A stretch of DNA of 56,913 nt from Actinomycetes bacterium. Lineage in GTDB: Bacteria > Actinomycetota > CALGFH01. This document shows, one piece after another, positions 41,611 to 49,271 of the stretch. The notes beneath the pieces are model-generated. The model worked only from the letters and a program-made list of their open reading frames with translations. It was not told where the DNA came from and did no database searches. How positions within the stretch are numbered: the stretch's first letter is position 1; each line of letters opens with the position of its first letter. Location: NCBI GenBank assembly GCA_036000965.1, contig DASYUT010000089.1, positions 1 to 56,913 of the forward strand, written 5' to 3'. A program made the position numbers and the translations under genes.

Positions 41611-41676
41611 GGTAGAAGCCATCAGTCCTGCTGGGCGACGAGCAAGGCGGCCGGGCCCGGGGCGGGCCTCATCGCC
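41611..41676 (-). promoter_or_regulatory. fluoride riboswitch (crcB motif) 7, extended and orphan
   Basis: Minus strand: GGCGATGAGGCCCGCC, then a longer insertion of about 33 bases, and GGACTGATGGCTTCTACC. P1 GGCG/CGCC and pseudoknot GAGGC/GCTTC are intact; the second stem is enlarged (possibly GTCGCCC with its partner, or GTCC/GGAC). No convincing minus-strand gene follows before the oppositely oriented gene ending at 41442, so its target seems to be lost. Confidence 0.75.
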
Positions 41677-41716
41677 TTCCAGCCGCCACCGCAACGTACA
41701 GGACCGGGACGGATCG

Positions 41717-41953
41717 TCAACGCGCCCCGACCCGGCCACCTTCTACCGGGGCCCGGGGTTCGGCCCGGGGTTCGGGTTGGTGGCGGTCACCCATGGGGTC
41801 GGCGGTGTCGTGGGTGGCCGGGTCGGGAGCGGCGGTGCGCAGCCGGGCCAACAACACCACCGCGGCCACGCCGGGGACGGCCAGCACCGCAAAGCCCAGC
41901 CGATAGCCGGAGACGGCCACCATGACGGCGACCAGTAGTGAGCCGAGCAGCTA
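41717..41953 (-). pseudogene. MFS transporter, internal fragment
   Basis: The frame LLGSLLVAVMVAVSGYRLGF, AVLAVPGVAAVVLLARLRTA, APDPATHDTADP corresponds to the segment VLGPLLVALVVATHHGYRAG, FVLLAVPAGLALAVVAAART of the MFS protein at 34359-35582. Only about one membrane pair of the transporter is left; before it is a truncated TMEM175-like gene, after it non-homologous DNA. It shows that the cluster once held a second related transporter. Confidence 0.65.
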
Positions 41954-41965
41954 CCGACGGGGCCC

Positions 41966-42094
41966 TCACCGTGCGAGCGCATGCCCGAGGCCGCCCGTGG
42001 CCACCTCCTGCGGCACGCGCAGGTCGAGCACGAGCAGAGTGATCGCGATGGCGAAGACGCCGTCGCTGAACGCTTCCACCCGGGTCGTCTCCAT
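41966..42094 (-). pseudogene. TMEM175/DUF1211-like channel, N-terminal fragment
   Basis: From ATG 42094: METTRVEAFSDGVFAIAITL, LVLDLRVPQEVATGGLGHAL, AR, stop. The first helix with the R-x3-FSDGVFAIA motif is the signature of the TMEM175 potassium-channel family. Bacterial members have about 200 residues with six helices; here only the first is left, because the DNA switches to an MFS fragment at about 41955. A palindromic operator-like site lies 23 bases upstream. Confidence 0.75.
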
Positions 42095-42116
42095 GGGACC
42101 GACCGTATCGATGTCA

Positions 42117-42131
42117 CTTGCAAGCTGCAAG
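42117..42131. promoter_or_regulatory. palindrome upstream of the TMEM175 fragment
   Basis: CTTGCA-AGC-TGCAAG is a perfect 6+3+6 inverted repeat, 23 bases before the ATG of the TMEM175-like fragment. CTTGCAN3TGCAAG-like boxes are frequent operators of small repressors in actinobacteria. No regulator gene is adjacent. Confidence 0.45.
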
Positions 42132-42137
42132 CGACTG

Positions 42138-42350
42138 TCAGCCGGACTTGACCCAGATCGTGAAGCGCCCGGTCCACGTTTCGGCGCGTCGCGACCGGAT
42201 GCGGAAGTTGTGCCGCTCCGGCGGCACGGCGACGGCGCCGTCCATCGCTGTCCCGCCGGTCGGGGTCGCGCAGCAGCAGCGTGCGGTCGGGCCCGATGGG
42301 CGGCAGCGCCCGCGGTCCCGGCGGCCAGCCTTCGCAGGCCCACGAGTAGT
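42138..42350 (-). pseudogene. unrecognised protein remnant
   Basis: Minus-strand pieces look coding across a frameshift: GPYYSWACEGWPPGPRALPP, IGPDRTLLLRDPDRRDS, then GAVAVPPERHNFRIRSRRAE and TWTGRFTIWVKSG with stop at 42138. I do not recognise the family. There is no start region; the DNA upstream is a stem-loop element. Probably the C-terminal end of a lost gene. Confidence 0.4.
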
Positions 42351-42353
42351 AGG

Positions 42354-42409
42354 GTCCGACGAGTGGGCGAAGGCGGTAGCGTTCAATCCTGTTCGCCTAC
42401 TCGTCGGAC
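42354..42409 (+). repeat. stem-loop repeat element, copy 2
   Basis: Arms GTCCGACGAGTGGGCGAA (42354-42371) and TTCGCCTACTCGTCGGAC (42392-42409) are complementary over 18 bp with one mismatch, enclosing the loop GGCGGTAGCGTTCAATCCTG. The same loop and arm sequence is found inverted at 20461-20510, 22 kb away. It stands 84 bp upstream of the SIS-domain gene. It may be a palindromic repeat or recombination site. Confidence 0.7.
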
Positions 42410-42493
42410 CCAGGGTACGTCGGCACGGCGGCGTGGCCGTCCCCACCAACCGGGCATACTGGCAGTTCCACGCTACCCCGAGGGGAGGACGAC

Positions 42494-43558
42494 GTGACCT
42501 CCGGACCCTTCCCGCCGCCCGCGGCGCCTGGGCGTCGCATGGCCGCCGAGATCGCCGAGCAGCCCGAGGTGTGGGAGCGGCTGCTCCGCGGCGGCCAAGC
42601 CGACGTCCAGGCCGCGGTCAGGCGCATCCGGGAGCACCGCCCCCGCTTCGTGCTCTTTGTCGCCCGCGGCACCAGCGACAACGCGGCGCTCTACGCGAAG
42701 TACCTGGTCGAGATCCTGGTCGAGCTGCCGGCCGGCCTGGTGTCGCCGTCCACCATGACCACCTACGGCGCCCGCCCTGACCTGACCGGCGTGCTCATGG
42801 TCGGCGTGAGCCAGTCGGGCGGCTCGCCCGACCTGGTGCACTCCATGTCGCTGGCCCGGGAGCAGGGCGCGCTCACCCTGGCCGTGACCAACGCGCCCGG
42901 GTCGCCGCTGGCCCAGGCCGCCGAGCTCCACGTCGACGTGCTCGCCGGGCCCGAGCGGGCCGTGGCCGCCACCAAGTCCTACACCGCCCAGCTGCTCGCG
43001 CTCTACCTGGTGGTGGACGGGTGGCGTGGCGGCGCCTGCGAAGGGTGCGACCGGCTGCCCGGGCTGGGGCGGCGCGTGCTCGGCAACGGCGAGGTGGTCG
43101 CCGACCTGGCCGAGCGCTACCGGTTCGCCACCCGCCTGGTGACGACCGCCCGGGGATACTCCTACGCGACCGTATGCGAGGCGGCCCTCAAGCTCATGGA
43201 GACGTCCTACCTTTCCGCCCAGGCGTTCTCAGGTGCGGACCTGCTGCACGGGCCGCTGGCCATGATCGACCCGCAGGTGCCGGTGCTGGCGGTCATGGCC
43301 AGCGGGGTCGGCGGCGACGCCATGGGGCAGGTCCTCGCCAAGCTGCGCGAGGTGGGCGCCGACCTGTTCGTGGTCGGCAGCCCGGACGCGGTGGCCAAGG
43401 CCACGGTCGGGGTCGAGCTGCCCGCAGGTGTGCCCGAGGAGCTCTCGCCCCTGCTCGAGATCCTGCCGTTCCAGCAGCTCGCGCGGGACCTCGCGATCGC
43501 CCGGGGTGGCGATCCGGACGCCCCCCGGGGTCTCGAGAAGGTCACTGAGACGCTCTGA
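42494..43558 (+). CDS. SIS-domain sugar isomerase/deaminase-like protein (GlmS C-domain / NagB-II type)
   Basis: A 354-residue protein with two SIS domains and no glutaminase domain. First domain: VLFVARGTSDNAALYAKYLV, then VLMVGVSQSGGSPDLV (phosphosugar-binding Ser/Thr loop), ALTLAVTNAPGSPLAQAA, ERAVAATKSYTAQLLALYLV. Second: YSYATVCEAALKLMETSYLS and AQAFSGADLLHGPLAMID, as in GlmS. Such stand-alone proteins are type II glucosamine-6-phosphate deaminases or related isomerases. The start is GTG 42494 after GAGGGGAGGAC. The XylF-like lipoprotein gene follows by 188 bp; with nanE and ROK genes at 19 kb, amino-sugar use is a likely theme. Confidence 0.85.
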   Translation: MTSGPFPPPAAPGRRMAAEIAEQPEVWERLLRGGQADVQAAVRRIREHRPRFVLFVARGTSDNAALYAKYLVEILVELPAGLVSPSTMTTYGARPDLTGVLMVGVSQSGGSPDLVHSMSLAREQGALTLAVTNAPGSPLAQAAELHVDVLAGPERAVAATKSYTAQLLALYLVVDGWRGGACEGCDRLPGLGRRVLGNGEVVADLAERYRFATRLVTTARGYSYATVCEAALKLMETSYLSAQAFSGADLLHGPLAMIDPQVPVLAVMASGVGGDAMGQVLAKLREVGADLFVVGSPDAVAKATVGVELPAGVPEELSPLLEILPFQQLARDLAIARGGDPDAPRGLEKVTETL

Positions 43559-43588
43559 TGTCCCGCGCCCGGCCGCCCGGCCCTGCTC

Positions 43589-43724
43589 GCCTCGCTGAGC
43601 TATCTGGCCTCGCTGAGCTATCTGGAAGGTGTCCGAATGGACATTCCGGCGGGGCGCAGTAGGCTGCACGGGCGGGAACGGATCCCGAACCCGAAGGGGA
43701 ACGCATCCCGAAGGGGAACGCATC
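43589..43724. repeat. short tandem repeats and a palindrome before the second XylF-like gene
   Basis: GCCTCGCTGAGCTATCTG occurs twice in tandem (43589-43624, period 18). CCGAAGGGGAACGCATC occurs twice (43691-43724, period 17). Between them TGTCC-GAAT-GGACA (43630-43643) is a perfect 5+4+5 inverted repeat. The palindrome may be an operator for a sugar-responsive repressor; the tandem copies could move the promoter spacing. Confidence 0.5.
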
Positions 43725-43746
43725 CCGAGAATGGATCCCGAAGGGA

Positions 43747-44874
43747 GTGAGGGCGTTGGCTGGCAGCACGGTGAGCAAGGTGGTCCGCACGGCGTCGGCG
43801 GTCGCGGCCGTGATGCTGCTGGCCGCCGGCTGTGCCACCACCGACAGCGGCTCGGGCGGCGGCGGAGGCGGTGGCGAGGGCGCCGGCAAGATCGCCCTGC
43901 TGCTGCCGGAGTCGAAGACCACTCGCTACGAGCAGCAGGACCGCCCGAACTTCGAGCGCAAGGTGAAGGAGCTCTGCTCAGGCTGCAGCGTGATCTACAA
44001 CAACGCCAACCAGGATTCGGCCAAGCAGCAGCAGCAGGCCGAGGCGGCCATCACCAACGGCGCCAAGGTGATCGTGATCTCCGCCGTGGACGTGAAGTCC
44101 GCAGCCGGCATCGTGCAGCGCGCCAAGCAGTCCAAGGTTGCCGTGATCAGCTACGGCCGCCTGGTCAGCGACGCCGACCTCGACTACTACGTGTCGATCG
44201 ACCCCTACAAGGTCGGCCAGCAGCAGGGCCAGTCCCTACTGGACGCGCTGAAGCAGGCCGGCAAGGCCAAACCGACGGTGGTGATGATCAACGGCGCCCC
44301 GACCGACAGCAACGCCGGGCCGTACAAGAAGGGCGCGCACAGCGTGCTCGACCCCGCCGGCGTCAAGGTCGCCAAGGAGTACGACACCCCCGACTGGAGC
44401 CCGGACAAGGCCCAGCGGCAGATGGAGCAGGCCATCACCAGCCTCGGCCCCGACGGGTTCGACGGCGTCTACGTGGCCAACGACGGCATGGCCGGCGGCG
44501 TGATCGCGGCGATGAAGGGCGCCCAGATCGACCCGGCCAAGCGGCCGGTCACCGGCCAGGACGCGGAGGTCGCGGCCATCCAGCGGATCCTCGTCAACCA
44601 GCAGCTCATGACCGTCTACCAGCCGATCAAGAAGATCGCGGAGACCTCCGCGGAGCTGGCGGTCGCGCTCGCCACGGGCAAGACGCCCCCAGACATCGCC
44701 AAGAGCAAGGTCAACAACGGCAGCGAGGAGGTGCCTTCGGCGCTGCTGGACACCGTCGTGGTGACCAAGGACAACATCAAGGACACAGTCGTCGCCGACG
44801 GCTTTCTCACCGCCGAGCAGATCTGCACCGGTGCCTACGCGCAGGCCTGCCTGGCCGCCAAGATCACCAGCTGA
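43747..44874 (+). CDS. second XylF-like sugar-binding lipoprotein, without its own transporter genes
   Basis: A 375-residue substrate-binding protein, closely similar to the one at 15305: GKIALLLPESKTTRYEQQDR, YNNANQDSAKQQQQAEAAIT, VAVISYGRLVSDADLDYYVS, FDGVYVANDGMAGGVIAAMK, VTGQDAEVAAIQRILVNQQL. The signal region ends in the lipobox LLAAGC. GTG 43747 is used; TTG 43756 has a better-spaced AAGGGAG site. No ATPase or permease gene follows, so it may share the XylGH-like pair 27 kb away or act as a sensor. The next gene is a membrane histidine kinase on the other strand, ending 1 bp away. Confidence 0.9.
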   Translation: MRALAGSTVSKVVRTASAVAAVMLLAAGCATTDSGSGGGGGGGEGAGKIALLLPESKTTRYEQQDRPNFERKVKELCSGCSVIYNNANQDSAKQQQQAEAAITNGAKVIVISAVDVKSAAGIVQRAKQSKVAVISYGRLVSDADLDYYVSIDPYKVGQQQGQSLLDALKQAGKAKPTVVMINGAPTDSNAGPYKKGAHSVLDPAGVKVAKEYDTPDWSPDKAQRQMEQAITSLGPDGFDGVYVANDGMAGGVIAAMKGAQIDPAKRPVTGQDAEVAAIQRILVNQQLMTVYQPIKKIAETSAELAVALATGKTPPDIAKSKVNNGSEEVPSALLDTVVVTKDNIKDTVVADGFLTAEQICTGAYAQACLAAKITS

Positions 44875-44875
44875 C

Positions 44876-46789
44876 TCATCCGGCCGAGCGCTGCGCCCGG
44901 GCCGCGGAGGTGGTGCGCTGGATCGGGGTGGTGAGGCCCGGGTGGGGCTTGCGGGGGATGGCCACCCGCGAGGCCAGCGGCGGCGCCGCCTTCACGGCCC
45001 ACGGCACGGCGTCGGGCAGCAGCACGTGGAACGCGGCCCCACCGCCGGGCCGCTCCCCCACCCAGGCCCGGCCGCCGTGGAGCTGGGCGAAGCGCGCGAC
45101 GAGCGACAGCCCGATGCCGACCCCGGGGGCGACCCCGGGGTCGCCCCGCCGGAACGGCTCGAAGATGGTGCCGGCCAGCTCGGGCGGCACGCCCGGGCCG
45201 CAGTCCTCGACGACCAGCTCGAGGTCGGGACCGACGGCGGCGGCCCGGATCCACACCGGCGTGCCCGCCGGCGTGTGCCGCACCGTGTTGATGAGCAGGT
45301 TCTCGATGATGCGCTCGACCTTGGGCCCGTCGACGTCGGCGGTCAGCTCGCCGATCCCCACCGAGACGGGCCAGCCCTCAAGCAGGTCCACCTCCCGGAC
45401 GACCCGCCGCACCAGCTCGCCGATGTCGATCCGGGAGCGGTTGGGCTCGAGCACGCCCTGCTCGAGCCGGTTCAGGTCGAGCAGGTCGGTCAGGAGCCGG
45501 TCGAGCTTGTGGGCCTTGTCCACCAGCATCCCGAGCAGCTCCATGCCCTTGTCGCGGGGCAGCTCCATCCTGGTCCGCTCGAGGGTGAGGGCCACCCCGA
45601 GGATCGCGGTCAGCGGGTTGCGCAGGTCGTGGGAGACCGCACGCAGGAATGTGTCCTTCATCTGGTCGGCGGCGCGCAGGCCTTCGGCGGCCGTCTGCCC
45701 GCGGGCCAGTGCCAGCCCGAGCTCCGCCTCCCGCTCCGACAGCTCCACCACCGTCCGTTCCATCCGCTGGTTCAGCTGCCGGTTCTCCACGAACATCGCG
45801 AGCTGGCGCAGGACCACCAGGGCGATGACGGTCACGCTGTCCCAGAACAGGAACGCGTCGATGGCGCCGTTGCGGGCCTGCGCGGCGCAGATGGTCACGA
45901 TGGCGGCGGCCACCGCGGCGTAGGGCAGGCAGATGCGGGCCAGCGAGCCGCGCTCGTCGATGTCGGGGCTGATCCTGGCCTCGGCGGGCCGCAGCGCGCT
46001 CAGCATGAGCAGCAGGTACCCGACCACCCAGCCGGTGTCGAGCACGTTGCCGTTGCCGTACAGGTCGCGCTGGGTCAGGTACAGGAACGTCGAGTCGGCC
46101 ACGGCCAAGGCCAGCACCGCCATGGCGATCAAGGTCAGCGGGACCACGCCGCGGCCGCGCGAGCGGGCCAGCACGGCCAGCGCGATCGCGCCGGTGACGA
46201 TGTCGCCCAACGGGTAGGCCAGGCCGACCGCACGCTCGGCGACCGTCAGGTCCGTCGCGGAGTACACCATGTCGCCGATGGTCCCCCAGCTCACCGCCAG
46301 CAGGCAGGCGGCGATGAGCAGCCCGTCGAGCAGGGTTCGCAGGCGGGCGGCGGCCAGCACGGGCGCGGTCGGGAAGGCGAGCACGCCGGCCGCGGCCAGC
46401 GGCATGGCGCTGAGGTAGGCGACGTCGGCCCAGGACGGGAACGGCACCTCGATCCCGAGCCCGAACTGGTACCAGGTCCACAGCACACCCCCGATGCCCC
46501 AGGCGAAGGCCGACAGTCCCAGCAGCCACCAGGCCCGGCGCATCGACATCGTCCAGGCTCGGCCGAGCCCCGACGGCCCCCGCCGGGCGGCGGCGAAGCA
46601 GGCCAGCGCGGCCGCCCACGCGGCCAGCACCGAGCCGACGTCGTCGACCGCGGAGCTGACCTGAGGCCCACCCACCTCCCGGCCGACCCAGACCGCGAAG
46701 GCAGTCGCCGCCGCGGCGGAGGCGAGCACGGCGAGGCGGAAGCGGCGCTGGTCCCTGGCCACGTCCCGGCCGCCAACCCGGGCCGTCAC
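44876..46789 (-). CDS. membrane sensor histidine kinase
   Basis: A 637-residue protein. Residues 1-310 contain about ten hydrophobic segments forming an integral membrane sensor (for example LAVLASAAAATAFAVWVG, WWLLGLSAFAWGIGGVLW, AVGLAYPLGDIVTGAIAL). A coiled coil follows (RQLNQRMERTVVELSEREAE). The kinase core has the phospho-acceptor His in FLRAVSHDLRNPLTAIL, N-box RIIENLLINTVRHTP, G1 VVEDCGPGVP and G2 GVGIGLSLVARFAQLHGG. No response regulator is adjacent. Its stop is 1 bp from that of the converging XylF-like gene; a link between the two is not shown. Confidence 0.9.
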   Translation of the reverse strand: MTARVGGRDVARDQRRFRLAVLASAAAATAFAVWVGREVGGPQVSSAVDDVGSVLAAWAAALACFAAARRGPSGLGRAWTMSMRRAWWLLGLSAFAWGIGGVLWTWYQFGLGIEVPFPSWADVAYLSAMPLAAAGVLAFPTAPVLAAARLRTLLDGLLIAACLLAVSWGTIGDMVYSATDLTVAERAVGLAYPLGDIVTGAIALAVLARSRGRGVVPLTLIAMAVLALAVADSTFLYLTQRDLYGNGNVLDTGWVVGYLLLMLSALRPAEARISPDIDERGSLARICLPYAAVAAAIVTICAAQARNGAIDAFLFWDSVTVIALVVLRQLAMFVENRQLNQRMERTVVELSEREAELGLALARGQTAAEGLRAADQMKDTFLRAVSHDLRNPLTAILGVALTLERTRMELPRDKGMELLGMLVDKAHKLDRLLTDLLDLNRLEQGVLEPNRSRIDIGELVRRVVREVDLLEGWPVSVGIGELTADVDGPKVERIIENLLINTVRHTPAGTPVWIRAAAVGPDLELVVEDCGPGVPPELAGTIFEPFRRGDPGVAPGVGIGLSLVARFAQLHGGRAWVGERPGGGAAFHVLLPDAVPWAVKAAPPLASRVAIPRKPHPGLTTPIQRTTSAARAQRSAG

Positions 46790-47276
46790 CGCCCGGCTCC
46801 CAAGGGGTGGCCGGCGCGGGCCGCGCGCCAGGCTGACGCCCGGCCGGCCACCGCCGCGGTGGTACCGACCCTACCGCTGGGAACGCTCACGCTGGCCTCG
46901 TAGAGATCCTCCAGGTTGGCAAGGGGGGCCGTGAAACGGGACCAATGGGTCACGAGGGTTTTCTACGATACACGAGCAGGAGCGAACTTTCGCATACCCC
47001 TTGGGCGGTGGCCGGCATCCGCAGCCTCCTGCTCTACACGATCGACCGGAGCGGGCAGGCCGCGCGATCGACCGAAGCGGGCAGATCTGCCGCGCGCCGA
47101 CCGGGCAGAGGCTCTCGGCCGGCTTCCTGCGCCGCGCGGTCGACTGAGGCGCGCCGGGCCCCGATCGCCTGAGGGGTCGCGACAGTCGGCTGCACGGTTC
47201 GGAGCCGGTCACTTTGGGTAGGCGAGGCCAGGAACGTGGCCTCCACGGCCCGGTCCCCCATGGAGGAGGGAGACGT
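46790..47276. other. non-coding gap with short direct repeats
   Basis: About 490 bp between the divergent histidine kinase and anti-sigma-type genes. GATCGACCGGAGCGGGCAG (about 47040) is repeated as GATCGACCGAAGCGGGCAG (about 47068). The frames present are short and without ribosome sites. The stretch 46900-47000 is less GC-rich and may hold the promoters. Confidence 0.45.
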
Positions 47277-47654
47277 TTGACCGTACGCCGGCAGTTCACC
47301 GGGCGGCTCGACGAGATGCCCGCCGTACGGCAGTTCGTGAGCAGCGCCCTGCTGCGCGACACCGATTCCTACGAGACGGCCCGGCTGCTCGTTGACGAGG
47401 CGATCACCAACCCCCTGCTGCACTCGGCCGCCTGCGACGCCAACCGGACGTTCCAGGTGAGCATCGCGTTCGAGCCGGACCTGCTCCACGTCGAGGTCCG
47501 CGACGCCGGCGCGCCTTTCCCGCTCAGGCGCGACGGCCGGCGCATCGACTCGATCGCTGGCCGCAGCCTCGAGCTGTTCGACGAGCTCGCCGCCGACTGG
47601 GACAGCACCAGCGTGACCAGCGGCCACCTCGTCTGGTTCGAGGTCACGGTGTGA
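47277..47654 (+). CDS. anti-sigma-factor-type HATPase-domain protein
   Basis: A 125-residue, RsbW/SpoIIAB-like ATP-binding domain. It starts at TTG 47277 with GGAGGGAGACG in front. N-box-like LLVDEAITNPLLHSAACDAN (E-x2-x-N) and G1-like VEVRDAGAPFP are present, followed by AGRSLELFDELAADWDS, a weakened G2 motif (GRSL in place of GxGL). Such actinobacterial proteins are serine kinases or binding partners in sigma-factor partner-switching. No sigma or anti-anti-sigma gene is adjacent. Confidence 0.8.
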   Translation: MTVRRQFTGRLDEMPAVRQFVSSALLRDTDSYETARLLVDEAITNPLLHSAACDANRTFQVSIAFEPDLLHVEVRDAGAPFPLRRDGRRIDSIAGRSLELFDELAADWDSTSVTSGHLVWFEVTV

Positions 47655-47741
47655 TCAGCGGATGTGTCTGCGGCAGTCGCCGGGTGCATCTGAGGCGATC
47701 GCCGCCAGAGCAAGCTCCCCACATCGAACGAGGACGCCGCG

Positions 47742-48953
47742 TCAGAAGCGGACGGGGAGGGTGGCGAGGCCCCGCAGGGTGACCGTGTCGCGCCAGGTCG
47801 GCTCCTCGGTGCCGAGGGCGAGGCCGGGGAGGCGGCGCAGCACGGCGGCCAGCGCGACCTGGGTCTCGATCCGGGCCAGGGGCGCGCCCAGGCAGAAGTG
47901 GATGCCACCACCGAAGGCGACGTGCCGGTTGGGCGAGCGGGCCAGGTCGAGCCGGTCGGGGTCGGCGAACTGGGCCGGGTCCCGGTTGGCCGCGCCGAGC
48001 GCGGCGATCACGGTCTCGCCTTCGCGCACGAGCTGACCGCCGACCTCCAGGCCGGAGGTGGCGTGCCTGCTGGTCAGCTGCACCGGGCTGTCGTAGCGGA
48101 GCAGCTCCTCGACCGCGCTGGCGGCCAGGCCGGGGTCGGCAGCCAGGCGGGCCCGCTCGGCGGGGTGGGCGAGCAGTGCGAGGGTGCCGTTGGCGATCAG
48201 GTTGACGGTCGTCTCGTGCCCGGCCACGAGCAGCAGCGTGCACATCGAGATCAGCTCCTGCGCGCTGAGCCGGTGTCCCTCGTCCTCGGCGGCCACGAGC
48301 GCGGTGAGCAGGTCGCCGGCCGGGTGCGCGCGCCGCTCGGCGACCAGGTCGCCCAGGTAGCCGCGGAGCGCCGCGCGCGCCTGCAGCGCCCGCTCCATCA
48401 CGTCCTCGGCCACCAGCGGGTCGAGCAGGTGCACGAGCGCGCCCGACCAGTCCCGGAACCGCGTCTGGTCGGCCGGCGGGACCCCGAGCAGCTCGCAGAT
48501 CACGGTCACCGGCAGCGGATAGGCGAGGTCCTCGACCACGTCCATCTCCCCTGCACCGGCCACCCGGTCGAGCAGCTCCTCGACCAGCTCCTCGACCCGG
48601 GCCCGGAGCCGGCCGATGGCCGTCGGGGTGAACGCCTTGTTGACCAGCGTCCGCAGCCGGGTGTGGTCGGGCGGGTCGACGAACAGCATCGACGGGGCGC
48701 CGTCCTCCCACAGGTCCGCGCCGTCGTTGCCGCGCTGGAGGAGCTGGTACTGCGCTGACCGGCGCGGGTCGCGGCTCATGCGCGGGTCGCGGAGCACGGC
48801 CACCACGTCGGCGTAGCGGGTGAGCACCCAGAAGCCGGGCCCGTTGCGGTGGACGGGGTCCTCGGCCCGTAGCCGGTGGTAGAGCGGGTAGGGATCCGCA
48901 TGGACCTCGGGCAGGAAGGGGTTGAACTCGAGCGCTGGCGTCGTCCCGGTCAT
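47742..48953 (-). CDS. cytochrome P450
   Basis: A 403-residue soluble bacterial P450 (CYP107/CYP105-like length). Motifs: I-helix LLLVAGHETTVNLIANG (AGHETT), K-helix ExxR in AVEELLRYDSPVQLTSR, and the heme loop HVAFGGGIHFCLGAPLARIE with the Cys ligand. The N-terminus LEFNPFLPEVHADPYPLYHR is typical. It hydroxylates an unknown organic substrate, needing ferredoxin partners not encoded here. It is divergent from an FAD oxidoreductase gene; a TetR-type palindrome lies in the shared 318-bp gap. Confidence 0.95.
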   Translation of the reverse strand: MTGTTPALEFNPFLPEVHADPYPLYHRLRAEDPVHRNGPGFWVLTRYADVVAVLRDPRMSRDPRRSAQYQLLQRGNDGADLWEDGAPSMLFVDPPDHTRLRTLVNKAFTPTAIGRLRARVEELVEELLDRVAGAGEMDVVEDLAYPLPVTVICELLGVPPADQTRFRDWSGALVHLLDPLVAEDVMERALQARAALRGYLGDLVAERRAHPAGDLLTALVAAEDEGHRLSAQELISMCTLLLVAGHETTVNLIANGTLALLAHPAERARLAADPGLAASAVEELLRYDSPVQLTSRHATSGLEVGGQLVREGETVIAALGAANRDPAQFADPDRLDLARSPNRHVAFGGGIHFCLGAPLARIETQVALAAVLRRLPGLALGTEEPTWRDTVTLRGLATLPVRF

Positions 48954-49129
48954 GCGCGACCTCCGCTGGTGGGTGCCGTACCCAGGATACGGCGGCCAGC
49001 CACGTCGATCCCGGTAGCCGAGCGCTGGCCGGGGGCGAGGCGAACGCTGCCGGGTCGACGCGTTCCCGTGCTCGGGGCCGCGTTCCCGTGCTCGGGGCCG
49101 GCCACGGCTACCACGCCGCCTGATTCTTG

Positions 49130-49143
49130 ACTGACGAGTCAGT
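49130..49143. promoter_or_regulatory. TetR-type palindromic operator 1
   Basis: ACTGAC-GA-GTCAGT is a perfect inverted repeat within TTGACTGACGAGTCAGTTAG, in the gap between the P450 and oxidoreductase genes. It shares GAGTCAGTT with the box at 51680-51699 next to the TetR gene. TTGACT overlapping its left edge could be a -35 element of the rightward promoter, so binding would repress it. Confidence 0.65.
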
Positions 49144-49271
49144 TAGATAGATCCTGAGGGCGCCGGTCGAGCAGCGGCGTCGCGGTCAGGACCTGCCTCC
49201 TCAGGGGTCGTGCGCCCCCGGCATGGGTACTCGAGCGGGGCTCTCGTCTCGGAGAGATCTCAGGAGGCAGC

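Noticed and set aside
30482-41676. The CATCAGCC-containing repeats as copies of a mobile MITE or REP element
   Set aside because: The copies differ in sequence while keeping compensating pairs in P1, the inner stem and the pseudoknot, all read in one direction, and most sit just before genes; this fits an RNA aptamer better than a copied DNA element.
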